Shown: positions 34,584 to 44,315, counted from the first letter of the stretch. The stretch: DNA of 64,000 nt from Burkholderiaceae bacterium (GCA_018882795.1 VERJ01000005.1:1-64000), one strand, 5' to 3'. Notes: a model not told the origin generated them from the sequence alone. Translations and numbers: made by a program.

Positions 34584-37259
34584 TTACATGGACATCGCGC
34601 TGGGACGCTTGGTATCGATGCCATATTTCTTGATGGCATCTTCAACCACCGACATCTTGATCTTGCCTTCGTCAGCCAGCCCACGAAGCGCGGCAATTGC
34701 CACATAGCGACGATCGACTTCAAAGAACTCGCGCAGCTTGGCACGCGTATCGGATCGGCCATAACCGTCTGTACCCAACGTGATGTAACGACGGCCGTGC
34801 GGCATGTAGGGCCGCACTTGATCCGCAAATAGCCGTATGTAGTCCGTTGCCGCCACTACCGGCCCGGCGTGCGACTCCAACTGCTGGGCGATGAAAGGTG
34901 TCTTCGGCTTCTCGGCGGGATTGAGCAGGTTGAAGCGCTCACACTCCATGCCATCCCGACGCAGCTCGGTAAAACTCGGGCAACTCCAGACATCGGCAGC
35001 AACACCGAAATCACTTTTCAGCAATTCAGCTGCAGCAATCACTTCACGCAGAATGGTTCCGCTACCCATGAGCTGCACGCGCTCCTTGGCGGCCTTATCA
35101 CCTTCCTGCAGCAGATACATGCCCTTCAAGATGTGCTCTTCAGTACCTTTCTTCAGGCCAGGATGGCCATAGTTCTCATTCATGAGCGTGATGTAGAAAA
35201 ACACATCTTCCTGATCGTCCACCATGCGCGTGAGGCCCGAATGCAGGATCACTGCGACTTCATGCGAGAAGGTTGGGTCATAAGAAACGCAATTCGGAAT
35301 GACCGAGGCCAGGATGTGGCTGTGGCCGTCTTCGTGCTGCAGGCCTTCGCCATTGAGCGTGGTGCGGCCGGCAGTGCCACCGAGCAAAAAGCCCCGCGCA
35401 CGCATATCGCCCGCTGCCCAGGCCAGATCGCCGACGCGCTGCAGACCGAACATCGAATAGTAGATATAGAACGGGATCATGATCCGGTTATTGGTCGAGT
35501 AGCTGGTTGCAGCTGCAATCCAGGAACTCATGCCACCGGCCTCGTTGATGCCCTCTTGCAGGATCTGGCCCTTGACGTCTTCACGGTAATACATCACCTG
35601 ATCACGATCCACAGGCTCATATTTCTGCGGCTCAACGGAATAGATTCCGATCTGTCGGAACAGGCCCTCCATGCCAAAGGTCCGCGCCTCATCCACCAGA
35701 ATCGGCACAACACGTGGGCCAAGTTCCTTATCACGCAGGAGCTGGGTCAGGCAGCGCACGTAGGCCTGGGTTGTGGAAATCTCGCGACCCTCTGCCGTTG
35801 CCTCAAGCGCAGGGGCGAACACCTCCAGCGCAGGCACATTGAGCTTCTCATCCGCCTTCGCACGACGGGCCGGCAGATAGCCACCCAGGGCCTGCCGACG
35901 CTCATGCAGGTATTTAATCTCGGGAGAGTCCTCTGAGGGTTTGTAAAACGGCACCTCGGGAAGCTGCTCATCCGAGATGGGAATCCCAAACCGGTCACGA
36001 AATTCCTGAATCGTCAGATCATCAAGCTTCTTAGTCTGATGGGCGGTGTTACGGCCCTCGGCGACCTTACCCATGCCGTAGCCCTTGATCGTCTTCACCA
36101 GAATCACCGTGGGCTGGCCCTTGTGTTTGGTGGCGGCAGCAAACGCGGCATAGATCTTGTTGGGATCATGGCCACCACGGTTTAAACGCCAGATATCGTC
36201 ATCGCTCATACGCGAGACCATCTCTAGTGTTTTGGGGTGCTTGCCAAAGAAATGCTCGCGCACATAGGCGCCATCATTGGCCTTGTAATTCTGATATTCA
36301 CCATCTACGGTGTCCATCATGATCTGCTGCAGGATGCCGTCTTTGTCTTTCGCCAAGAGTGGATCCCAGTAGGAACCCCAGATTACCTTGATCACATTCC
36401 AGCCAGAGCCCCGAAACTCGCTTTCCAGCTCCTGAATGATCTTGCCATTACCACGCACCGGGCCATCAAGCCGTTGCAAATTACAGTTGATGACAAAGAC
36501 CAGGTTATCGAGCTTTTCACGTGCAGCAAGGCTGATTGCACCAATCGACTCGGGCTCATCCATCTCGCCATCGCCGCAGAATGCCCAGACTTTGCGCTCC
36601 TCGGTATCTGCAAGCCCACGCGCATGCATGTATTTCAAAAAGCGCGCCTGATAGATCGCATTGAGCGGCCCCAGTCCCATCGATACCGTGGGGAACTGCC
36701 AGAAATTGGGCATGAGTTTTGGGTGCGGATAGCTGGAGAGGCCCTTACCGCCGACTTCGCGTCGGAAGTTATTCATCTGCTCTTCGGTAATGCGGCCCTC
36801 TAAAAAAGCGCGGGCGTAGATCCCAGGTGAGGAGTGGCCTTGGATGAACAGAAGATCGTGGCCCTTGGGGTGATCGGGCCCCTTCCAGAAGTGATTAAAG
36901 CCAATGCCCAACATGTTGGCCAATGACTGAAAACTGGAAATATGACCGCCGAGATCGCCTTCACCACGGTTGGTGCGCACGACCATGGCCATGGCATTCC
37001 AACGCATCCAGGAGCGCAGGCGCTCCTCGTATTCAAGATTCCCCGGGCAATGCTCCTCAAGCGCCACCGGGATGGTATTCACATAGGCGGTGTTGGCCGA
37101 AAAGGGAATAAATCCGCCTGTGCGGCGGGTTTTATCAATGAGCTTTTCGAGGAGGTACTGGGCACGCTGCGGGCCCTCCCGCTCAATTACCGCCTCCAAT
37201 GAATCGAGCCACTCTTGGGTCTCGATTTCGTCCATATCAATGCGTTGTGGCTCAGCCAT
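34584..37259 (-). CDS. aceE: Pyruvate dehydrogenase E1 component (homodimeric type)
   Basis: 891 aa; GHISSFQSLANMLGIGFNHFWKG, FCGDGEMDEPESIGAISLAAREKLDNLVFVINCNLQRLDGPVRGNGKIIQELE. Confidence 0.97.
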   Translation of the reverse strand: MAEPQRIDMDEIETQEWLDSLEAVIEREGPQRAQYLLEKLIDKTRRTGGFIPFSANTAYVNTIPVALEEHCPGNLEYEERLRSWMRWNAMAMVVRTNRGEGDLGGHISSFQSLANMLGIGFNHFWKGPDHPKGHDLLFIQGHSSPGIYARAFLEGRITEEQMNNFRREVGGKGLSSYPHPKLMPNFWQFPTVSMGLGPLNAIYQARFLKYMHARGLADTEERKVWAFCGDGEMDEPESIGAISLAAREKLDNLVFVINCNLQRLDGPVRGNGKIIQELESEFRGSGWNVIKVIWGSYWDPLLAKDKDGILQQIMMDTVDGEYQNYKANDGAYVREHFFGKHPKTLEMVSRMSDDDIWRLNRGGHDPNKIYAAFAAATKHKGQPTVILVKTIKGYGMGKVAEGRNTAHQTKKLDDLTIQEFRDRFGIPISDEQLPEVPFYKPSEDSPEIKYLHERRQALGGYLPARRAKADEKLNVPALEVFAPALEATAEGREISTTQAYVRCLTQLLRDKELGPRVVPILVDEARTFGMEGLFRQIGIYSVEPQKYEPVDRDQVMYYREDVKGQILQEGINEAGGMSSWIAAATSYSTNNRIMIPFYIYYSMFGLQRVGDLAWAAGDMRARGFLLGGTAGRTTLNGEGLQHEDGHSHILASVIPNCVSYDPTFSHEVAVILHSGLTRMVDDQEDVFFYITLMNENYGHPGLKKGTEEHILKGMYLLQEGDKAAKERVQLMGSGTILREVIAAAELLKSDFGVAADVWSCPSFTELRRDGMECERFNLLNPAEKPKTPFIAQQLESHAGPVVAATDYIRLFADQVRPYMPHGRRYITLGTDGYGRSDTRAKLREFFEVDRRYVAIAALRGLADEGKIKMSVVEDAIKKYGIDTKRPSAMSM

Positions 37260-37349
37260 CGTCTACTCCTCCGGTTCCTCATGACGTTATTGGTTTTAGT
37301 GGAGTCATTCTGCGGGGAGATGATTGGACCTGACAAGCCAATTTTCACT

Positions 37350-37370
37350 ATACGAATCACAATTTCGTAT
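37350..37370. promoter_or_regulatory. Inverted repeat in the aceE / histidine kinase intergenic region
   Basis: ATACGAA-TCACAAT-TTCGTAT, perfect 7-bp arms with 7-nt spacer. Confidence 0.6.
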
Positions 37371-37454
37371 TAAGAAAAATAAGGGGGGCGAACAAGTCGC
37401 TACACTCAGGTGCCGCAACCCATCCGCAAATTCAGCCCCAGGCCTCAAAGAACG

Positions 37455-39848
37455 ATGCCCAACAGCCCCCGCCCCATCCCCCAGGTGATGAACCCGGTCA
37501 AGCTGCCAAGCCTGCAGGCGATCCGCTCCATGCGCTGGATCCTGATCTCCCCCCTCGTGGCGGTCGTGGCCCTGGCACTGTTGATGGGTGCCACCATCTG
37601 GTACCTCACCGAATCGGAGTACAACCAGCAACAGCAGGCCCTGATTCGGGATGTCAACAGCGCCCAACGCCAGATCGGCGAACGGCTCCAGCTCGCGCAG
37701 AACGAACTGGCCGCTTTTTCGGAACAGATGCCGGTGCGCCCCACCAATCGAGAGCTGCAACAGTTCTCCGAGGGCCTCTTCATCAAACAACCCGAGATCG
37801 TTTTCTTCGCCTGGATCGATCAACGCGGCACCGTCCGTCATGTGAGCACCTCTCAGGGCCTACCCACCCAGGGCTTTGATCGGGTCGGCGCACCGCTTAA
37901 TCGGGCAGCGAGCTTGAGAGCACTGGAATACGCCATCAGCTCTAAAAAACCCCAGTACTCCGCGCCAATGAGCTCGCAAACCGATGTGGAGGTTGACCTG
38001 CACGTGCCCATTCTGCGTAACGGCATTACCGATGGAACACTTGTGGCAAGTTACTCACTGCCCAGCCTGCTGCTGTCTGCCATTCCCAGCGGGATTGGTA
38101 ATCGCGTAGCGTTCAGTATCGTCGCGCAGGATGGAGAGCGTCTGGGCCAGACCCGAGATGAAGAGCCCGTTGCCGGTAACCCGGCCTATGAGGTGCCCTT
38201 GGAGCCCATATCAACATCTTTGCGATTACGTGGCTTTATTTATAAGCCCGTCAACACGCTCTACAACGATGTAATCGCCACACTGGTGGCGGGATTAATT
38301 CTGTTTGCCGTGATTAGCCAGATCGTGATCTGGCGCAACACGCGCAGGCGACTCGGCGCCGAGCAAGAACTCGCAGAGGAAACAGCTTTCCGACGCGCGA
38401 TGGAAAACTCGATGTCCACCGGCATGCGCGTGATCGATCTGAGCGGCCAGATCAAATACGTGAACCCGGCGTTTTGCCGCATGGTGGGCTTCAGCCCGGA
38501 GGAACTTACTGGTGCCATGCCGCCTTACCCCTATTGGCCGCCGGAGACACTAGAGCAGCTGGGTCGTAATCTGGGACGCATGCTCTCAGGCGAGAGCCCA
38601 CCCTCTGGCCTACCAATTGCCATCATGAGAAAAAATGGCACACGGCTTACCGTGCGCATGTACACATCGCCGCTGATTGATCACACCGGCATTCAGACTG
38701 GATGGATGACATCGGTCACCGACATCAGCGAGCAGACCCGCATCCGGCAGGAACTCGCACAGTCGCAGGAGCGCTTCATCACGGTGCTACAGGCACTTGA
38801 TGCCGCCGTCTCGGTGGCAGCGCCCGCGCCCAATGGTGAACTGCTCTTTGCCAACCAGGCCTATAAGAAGTGGTTTGGCAGCTCCATTACCGACGGCCAC
38901 AGGTATCTGAGCGCGGCGGCCCGCGGCCCCTGGGCAGACGTACGCGAGGTCTATAACGACGTGGTCCAACGCTGGTTTGAAGTCCGCGTGCGCAATATTC
39001 AGTGGGTCGATGGCCGAGCCGTTGAATTAATGGTGGCCACCGATATCACCAAGGAACGTGCGAGCCAGCAGGCCCAGCGGGAGCAGCACGAGAAACTGCA
39101 GCAGACGGCACGACTGGTGACCATGGGCGAGATGGCCTCATCCCTTGCGCATGAGCTTAATCAGCCGCTCACCGCAATTGCTAACTACACCTCGGGCGCC
39201 GCATCCAGGATTCGCATGGCCGATGCCCACGGGGAACAGTTGCCCAATGAAGACCTGATCGACATGCTGACCAAGACCGCCAAGCAGGCCGAGCGGGCCG
39301 GGCAGGTCATTCGCCGCATACGCGGATTCGTGAAACGCAGCGACCCGATCCGACGGCTGACAGATCCCCTCACGATCTTAGCCGACACGCTCGGCCTTGC
39401 CGACATTGATGCCCGCGAGCGTGGCATCACGCTGATTCAGAAATTGGATCCCAGCCTGCCGATGCTCAATGTGGACCCCATTTTGATTGAACAGGTGTTG
39501 CTGAATCTGGTGAAAAACGGTATCGAGGCCATGCGGGATGCGGAGCGTCGCGAGCTCACCATTGAGATCATCCTCAGCGGGGAACAGATTGTCTTCTCGG
39601 TAATCGACTGCGGCCATGGGGTACCCAAAGGGATCCGGGACCGGCTTTTTGATTCTTTCTACACCACCAAGAGCGACGGCATGGGCATGGGCCTGAATAT
39701 CTGCCGATCAATCATTGAGTCGCACCAGGGTCGCCTATGGTTCGAGGACAATCCTGATGGCGGCTGCACATTTCGGTTTACATTACCAGTTGCGGCCTCT
39801 CAGCCGCCCGAGAATTCCACTATCGAGTCGGAGGCAGTGAAGTCATGA
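37455..39848 (+). CDS. Membrane PAS-domain sensor histidine kinase
   Basis: ORF 37410..39848, likely start at 37455 or 37488; TM, extracytoplasmic region, second TM, PAS, H-box LVTMGEMASSLAHELNQPLTAIANY, N/G boxes LLNLVKNGIEAMRDAE...KSDGMGMGLNICRSIIESHQG. Confidence 0.93.
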   Translation: MPNSPRPIPQVMNPVKLPSLQAIRSMRWILISPLVAVVALALLMGATIWYLTESEYNQQQQALIRDVNSAQRQIGERLQLAQNELAAFSEQMPVRPTNRELQQFSEGLFIKQPEIVFFAWIDQRGTVRHVSTSQGLPTQGFDRVGAPLNRAASLRALEYAISSKKPQYSAPMSSQTDVEVDLHVPILRNGITDGTLVASYSLPSLLLSAIPSGIGNRVAFSIVAQDGERLGQTRDEEPVAGNPAYEVPLEPISTSLRLRGFIYKPVNTLYNDVIATLVAGLILFAVISQIVIWRNTRRRLGAEQELAEETAFRRAMENSMSTGMRVIDLSGQIKYVNPAFCRMVGFSPEELTGAMPPYPYWPPETLEQLGRNLGRMLSGESPPSGLPIAIMRKNGTRLTVRMYTSPLIDHTGIQTGWMTSVTDISEQTRIRQELAQSQERFITVLQALDAAVSVAAPAPNGELLFANQAYKKWFGSSITDGHRYLSAAARGPWADVREVYNDVVQRWFEVRVRNIQWVDGRAVELMVATDITKERASQQAQREQHEKLQQTARLVTMGEMASSLAHELNQPLTAIANYTSGAASRIRMADAHGEQLPNEDLIDMLTKTAKQAERAGQVIRRIRGFVKRSDPIRRLTDPLTILADTLGLADIDARERGITLIQKLDPSLPMLNVDPILIEQVLLNLVKNGIEAMRDAERRELTIEIILSGEQIVFSVIDCGHGVPKGIRDRLFDSFYTTKSDGMGMGLNICRSIIESHQGRLWFEDNPDGGCTFRFTLPVAASQPPENSTIESEAVKS

Positions 39849-40495
39849 GTGCAAACCCCGGAGCGTTTCGTGCGGCAAACGCAGAAGTTGTTTATGTCGT
39901 CGACGATGACGAAGCCGTTCGCGATTCCCTGCGTTGGCTGCTGGAAGGCCAGGGATTTCGTGTCACGGTGTTCGATAGCGCGGAGCGTTTTCTAGCGTCC
40001 TTGCCGGTTGGGGCCACGGGCAACCCAGGTGGCTGCCTGATTGCTGATGTGCGCATGCCTGGTATGACAGGCACCGAACTGCACGATGAACTTCTTCGCC
40101 GAAACATTCATCTGCCGCTGATTTTCATCACCGGGCACGGCACCGTGCCCATGGCCGTCGACAGTATGAAAAAAGGCGCAGTGGATTTTCTGGAAAAACC
40201 ATTTAATGACGAACAGCTCTGCGTGCTGGTGAGCAATGCCTTTCAAAAAGCCCGGGACGAAGGCTCCAAGAGCGTACTGGCCAAGCGGGCCCAGGAGCTC
40301 CTGGCGCGACTCACCCCGCGCGAGGAGCAGGTGCTGGACCGTATCGTGGCGGGACGTCTGAATAAACAAATCGCCGACGATCTGGACATCAGCATTAAAA
40401 CCGTTGAGGCCCACCGGGCCAACATCATGGACAAGATTGAGGCCCGCACTATGGCCGACCTGATGAAAACCGCTCTGGCAGCACGCCAGGGGTAG
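39845..40495 (+). CDS. FixJ-type response regulator (REC + LuxR HTH)
   Basis: VVYVVDDDEAVRDSLRWLLEGQGF, LIADVRMPGMTGTEL, LTPREEQVLDRIVAGRLNKQIADDLDISIKTVEAHRANIMDK. Confidence 0.94.
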   Translation: MSANPGAFRAANAEVVYVVDDDEAVRDSLRWLLEGQGFRVTVFDSAERFLASLPVGATGNPGGCLIADVRMPGMTGTELHDELLRRNIHLPLIFITGHGTVPMAVDSMKKGAVDFLEKPFNDEQLCVLVSNAFQKARDEGSKSVLAKRAQELLARLTPREEQVLDRIVAGRLNKQIADDLDISIKTVEAHRANIMDKIEARTMADLMKTALAARQG

Positions 40496-40551
40496 GCCCG
40501 CTTACGTAATGCCGCACGGCAAAGTGAAAAACTGCTAGAATTTGCGGTCTT

Positions 40552-40628
40552 GCGGCTGTAGCTCAGTTGGATAGAGTACTTGGCTACGAACCAAGGGGTC
40601 GTGGGTTCGAATCCTGCCAGCCGCGCCA
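40552..40628 (+). tRNA. tRNA-Arg (anticodon ACG)
   Basis: GCGGCTG...CAGCCGC acceptor stem, CTTGG-CTACGAA-CCAAG anticodon arm, GTGGG-TTCGAAT-CCTGC T-arm, encoded GCCA 3' end. Confidence 0.97.
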
Positions 40629-40629
40629 C
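40594..40629 (+). repeat. 36-bp direct repeat, tRNA 3' end (putative attL)
   Basis: AGGGGTCGTGGGTTCGAATCCTGCCAGCCGCGCCAC, identical to 41538..41573. Confidence 0.95.
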
Positions 40630-40640
40630 ATACCTAAAAA

Positions 40641-40668
40641 AGACCAGAGAAATCTGGTCTCTTTTTTT
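40641..40668 (+). terminator. Intrinsic terminator after tRNA-Arg
   Basis: AGACCAGA-GAAA-TCTGGTCT followed by CTTTTTTT. Confidence 0.92.
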
Positions 40669-40771
40669 AGCTTGAAGCCGGAAAGCTATGGTTCGCCAGT
40701 AAGTAAGTGAACATCTCTGGCGCGAAGCACCACAAAGTGTGTCAAGCTTCCTCGACTTCTTCCCCAAGCTC

Positions 40772-41518
40772 ATGCCAATACCTTTTGATCTTGCTAATTG
40801 GGCAATCGCGGCTACGATCGTTGGCTTTTCCTACATTATTTTCGGCATTACGGCATTTGGCGCTGCCATGTTCACGGTGCCCCTGCTGTCATTGCTGTTC
40901 CCGCTAGATTTCGTATTGCCTTTGTGTGTTTTGTTGGATGTCGCCGCAGCATTGGCGCTGGGATCGCGCTTTTCAAAAGATGCGGACAAGAGCGAGCTGA
41001 AATGGATGGTGCCGTTTGCTGCAATCGGTGCCGTTGTGGGAGTGACACTGCTCGTCAATTTGCCCAGCACCGCCACCATCGGTGCCTTTGGGTTGTTCTT
41101 AACCGCTTACGCGCTGCATATTTTGCTCTCAAAAAGCATTAGAGGCACCGTTAGCAAAGGCTGGGCACCTATTGCCGGAGTAACCGGCGGCATTACCGGA
41201 ACCTTGTTTGGAGTGGGGGCTCCACCTTACGCAATTTATCTTTCCCGACGCTTGCAAGAGAAAAATCGCTTGCGAGCGACACTTTCAAACATGGTTCTGT
41301 TTTCAACCTCAATCCGAGCGATCGTATTTCTGGTGAGCGGTCTCATGCTGCTTGATCGTCTAATCGCCTTTTTATTCTTAGTGCCTTTCGGACTTATGGG
41401 GTTGTGGGTTGGAAACCGTATTCACTCTCGGCTGTCGCAGGAAGCAGTGCAGCGAATCGCTGCATTTTTAATTCTGGCCATTGGATCTTCTTTGCTATAT
41501 CGAGCATTAGCTGGGTGA
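40772..41518 (+). CDS. TauE/SafE-family sulfite exporter / UPF0721 membrane permease
   Basis: ORF 40739..41518, likely start MPIPFDLANW at 40772; multi-TM; GVTGGITGTLFGVGAPPYAIYLSRR and TLSNMVLFSTSIRAIVFLVSGLM typical of the family. Confidence 0.82.
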   Translation: MPIPFDLANWAIAATIVGFSYIIFGITAFGAAMFTVPLLSLLFPLDFVLPLCVLLDVAAALALGSRFSKDADKSELKWMVPFAAIGAVVGVTLLVNLPSTATIGAFGLFLTAYALHILLSKSIRGTVSKGWAPIAGVTGGITGTLFGVGAPPYAIYLSRRLQEKNRLRATLSNMVLFSTSIRAIVFLVSGLMLLDRLIAFLFLVPFGLMGLWVGNRIHSRLSQEAVQRIAAFLILAIGSSLLYRALAG

Positions 41519-41537
41519 TTTACCGGCCATAACCTTT

Positions 41538-41573
41538 AGGGGTCGTGGGTTCGAATCCTGCCAGCCGCGCCAC
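41538..41573 (+). repeat. 36-bp direct repeat, isolated tRNA-Arg 3' fragment (putative attR)
   Basis: Exact copy of 40594..40629 without the tRNA 5' part. Confidence 0.95.
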
Positions 41574-41578
41574 TCTCC

Positions 41579-41613
41579 AAGGGGATCAGAGAAATCTGGT
41601 CCCCTTCTTCTTT
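41579..41613 (+). terminator. Terminator-like hairpin after the tRNA 3' fragment
   Basis: AAGGGGATCAGA-GAAA-TCTGGTCCCCTT then CTTCTTT; shares core CAGAGAAATCTGGTC with the terminator at 40641. Confidence 0.75.
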
Positions 41614-41721
41614 CCTCTTGCAGCCAGAGTCCGAAAGCGAATTTCGGAGTCCCATACGGCGATTGACTGGACTCGCAACAAATAAGTTGTCATGTCTCGT
41701 CCAGAGCCTCATCTTAGTCGG

Positions 41722-42663
41722 ATGAAATTCAAAAGAATTCTCATCTGCGCGCTGGTCATGATGTGTGTCGGCTGCGCCACTGCACCGTTTTCCGCTAATG
41801 ATGTCGACTACTTTCAGCCACCGATTGTGGAATCGGCTCCGCCACTGCGGCCACTGAACAGCTACAGCCTGTACAACAACACCACTGCAGTCAATCTTGC
41901 CCAAATGCGGCCCCTCATACCGGCTTTTAACGGCAAGGGGAATCTCCTGGCAAGCTGGAATCCCCACCCCGAGGGCATCAGCAACAGGCCGACATTCGTC
42001 GTCGTGCATGGCGGCCACGGACTCACGCCCACCAATTTCGCCACCGCTCTCTGGGCTCGAAAGGAGTTAGGAGCCAATGTATTGGTACTTGATGGCTTTT
42101 GGAGCCGGGGACGCCAAGAGAACTGGCTGACGTATACAAGGTTTGGCGTAAACATGCGGGTCCTCGATGTAATCGCGGCTGGGCAATGGCTGCGGTCAAA
42201 AGGTATTGATAAGGACCGGCTGTTCATCATCGGCGATAGCCAAGGCGGTTGGACGGTGCTTCGGCTATTCACCAACGAGCCGTTTTTCATTGAGCGCGCA
42301 AAAGATCTCTATCGGGGCGGAATAAGCCTTTATCCGGTATGTACCTCCAAGGGCATCCGAGATGAGCCGATGCTCGGCCCCTACTGGGGACCCGTTATCG
42401 TATTCACTGGCGGCAAAGACACAGGCACACCACCGTCGCAATGCAGAAGCAGCGTATTTAACGATGCAATGACATGGATACATTACCCGGAAGCAACCCA
42501 TGCCTGGGATGTCAGCAATCGCGGCGCCCATACGCCTGCAGTCGATGGGCAATGTGGCAGTGCGCTGAATGTCTATAACCACTTTCCTATCTGCCGCTCC
42601 GATAAGCGGACAGAGGAAATGAGGGCAAGCATCAAGGAATTTCTCAAGCGTATCGAGAAATGA
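41722..42663 (+). CDS. Alpha/beta hydrolase (dienelactone hydrolase-like), probable lipoprotein
   Basis: Start MKFKRILICALVMMCVGCATAP at 41722 (lipobox-like CVGC); FVVVHGGHG, nucleophile elbow IIGDSQGGW, late His ATHAWD. Confidence 0.8.
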   Translation: MKFKRILICALVMMCVGCATAPFSANDVDYFQPPIVESAPPLRPLNSYSLYNNTTAVNLAQMRPLIPAFNGKGNLLASWNPHPEGISNRPTFVVVHGGHGLTPTNFATALWARKELGANVLVLDGFWSRGRQENWLTYTRFGVNMRVLDVIAAGQWLRSKGIDKDRLFIIGDSQGGWTVLRLFTNEPFFIERAKDLYRGGISLYPVCTSKGIRDEPMLGPYWGPVIVFTGGKDTGTPPSQCRSSVFNDAMTWIHYPEATHAWDVSNRGAHTPAVDGQCGSALNVYNHFPICRSDKRTEEMRASIKEFLKRIEK

Positions 42664-42717
42664 AGCCAGGCGTCGATGCGCCGCAGTCCAGCCAACTGAA
42701 AACCTTGCTCAGATCCT

Positions 42718-43578
42718 CTAAATCTCGAAAGCTTCGACCTTGCCTGTCTTCACGATTTTGCCGATAGCAGCCATCACCTCCTGCTCCTTACCGCGGAAGC
42801 CATGCTCAGTGAAAGCATTACAGGCATCCCCGGAAAAACCGCTGCCTCCAGTGACAGTCACCAACGGCAGGTCAAACTTGCCGGAGATCTTCTTGGCATC
42901 AGACCACGTTGTCAGAACGCAAGGATCATTTTTGTGATGAACAAAAATCTGCGGAATGCCAGACTTCCGATAGTCGAAGTCGCGAAGCTCACGATAGCTG
43001 TTTGGGGCATAGGGGTTGGTAATCGATGCTGTATGAATTGCGCCGAGATAGGCCTGGGGCGCGTAAGTGGGCATGAAGGAGGACGAAATCGTGCCCATGC
43101 TGGTCCCAATCAGCCAAACGCCCTGAATCGATGGATGGCGGCTTCGGACCTCATTGATGAGTTTCTGTACATGGGCCTGTCGCTCTGCCGAGGCCTGATA
43201 ACTGCTTGAGCAGTAATCCCCACTCTCTGAATGGCAGTCGACCGTCAACAGGGCAATGGTGTCATCAGCCAGATGCCTACGTGCGCGAATCAGAAAGTTT
43301 CCCGACAGTCTGGATTTGGTCATGACACCGTTTTCCACCGTAGGTCGAAACACCGATGGATATCCCGGTAACAGGACTGCAAGCCGGGAATGGCCACTTG
43401 AGCCGATCTTGATCGAGAGCAAGCCGACCTGCTTCGCACCATTTTCAAGACTGACGCCAACCAGTTCTTCCCGAAGCCCCTCGGCGTGGGCAGGCACACC
43501 CTGGGCTTGAACAGTTCCGGAAAACGTTAATCCAGCAAAGAAAAGGTAGCAGGGAAGAATTACTCGTCTAGGCCTCAT
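42718..43578 (-). CDS. Exported alpha/beta hydrolase-like protein
   Basis: Signal peptide ending VQAQG; LIGTSMGTISSSF nucleophile-elbow-like motif; C-terminal TEHGF. Confidence 0.7.
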   Translation of the reverse strand: MRPRRVILPCYLFFAGLTFSGTVQAQGVPAHAEGLREELVGVSLENGAKQVGLLSIKIGSSGHSRLAVLLPGYPSVFRPTVENGVMTKSRLSGNFLIRARRHLADDTIALLTVDCHSESGDYCSSSYQASAERQAHVQKLINEVRSRHPSIQGVWLIGTSMGTISSSFMPTYAPQAYLGAIHTASITNPYAPNSYRELRDFDYRKSGIPQIFVHHKNDPCVLTTWSDAKKISGKFDLPLVTVTGGSGFSGDACNAFTEHGFRGKEQEVMAAIGKIVKTGKVEAFEI

Positions 43579-43648
43579 CCGCTGGATTCTGCTCTAAACC
43601 AAACAGCCTGAAAAGAGGCCTCTGGCGAGGTCCGCCTTCATTTAAAGT

Positions 43649-44284
43649 GTGGGTATGTACCTACCCTCACATTTCTCTGAGTACCGCCTCGAAGAGATTC
43701 ACAGGATCATCCGAGAGCATCCTTTAGGTATTTTGGTGACGCATGACAAAGATGCCGGGACTGATGCCAACCATATTCCTTTTGAATTTGATCCAAATGT
43801 TGGTGACCATGGTTTGCTCAAGGCCCACATCGCACGGGCGAACGACCTCTGGCAGCGCTGCCCCACCGGAACCGAGGTCTTGGTCATTTTTCGTGGCGTG
43901 GATGCCTACATCTCGCCAAACTGGTATCCCAGCAAGCACGAGACCCATCGGCAGGTACCCACGTGGAATTACGAGGTCGTTCACGCCAAAGGCACCATCA
44001 CGATTCGGGATGACGAACATTTTCTGCGTGGTCAGGCCGCACGGCTAACACGCTTGCATGAGCGCTCAGAGGCCAGACCCTGGCGTATGGGTGAATCGCC
44101 GCCCGACTACATCAAATCCATGCTTGAAAACATTGTGGGCATTGAAATCCAAATCACATCGCTGATCGGCAAGAGCAAACTAAGCCAAAATAAAGATGCA
44201 CGGGACCGAGAGAGCGCCGCTCAGAAATTACGCAACAAGGGCGATAGAGCGCTCGCGGATGCCATGCGAAAGACACTCGGTTGA
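43649..44284 (+). CDS. PaiB-like FMN-binding negative transcriptional regulator
   Basis: MYLPSHFSEYRLEEIHRIIREHPLGILVTHD...ANHIPFEFDP...GLLKAHIARANDLWQ...YISPNWYPSKHETHRQVPTWNYEVVHAKG. Confidence 0.92.
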   Translation: MGMYLPSHFSEYRLEEIHRIIREHPLGILVTHDKDAGTDANHIPFEFDPNVGDHGLLKAHIARANDLWQRCPTGTEVLVIFRGVDAYISPNWYPSKHETHRQVPTWNYEVVHAKGTITIRDDEHFLRGQAARLTRLHERSEARPWRMGESPPDYIKSMLENIVGIEIQITSLIGKSKLSQNKDARDRESAAQKLRNKGDRALADAMRKTLG

Positions 44285-44315
44285 GCCCCAAGGCACCAAG
44301 AGGCAGTGACAAGTC

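Noticed and set aside
40243-40773. 176-aa minus-strand ORF containing RVARLAGFEPTTPWFVAKYSIQLSYSRK
   Set aside because: Antisense translation of the tRNA-Arg gene and the response regulator 3' end; a well-known spurious-ORF signature of tRNA genes.
40629-41573. Intact integrative element or prophage
   Set aside because: Less than 1 kb, no integrase, excisionase or phage gene; reported only as an att-like duplication with one cargo gene.
41536-42018. 160-aa minus-strand ORF with AAGRIRTHDP at its C-terminus
   Set aside because: Antisense of the duplicated tRNA 3' fragment and of the alpha/beta hydrolase gene; no independent coding evidence.
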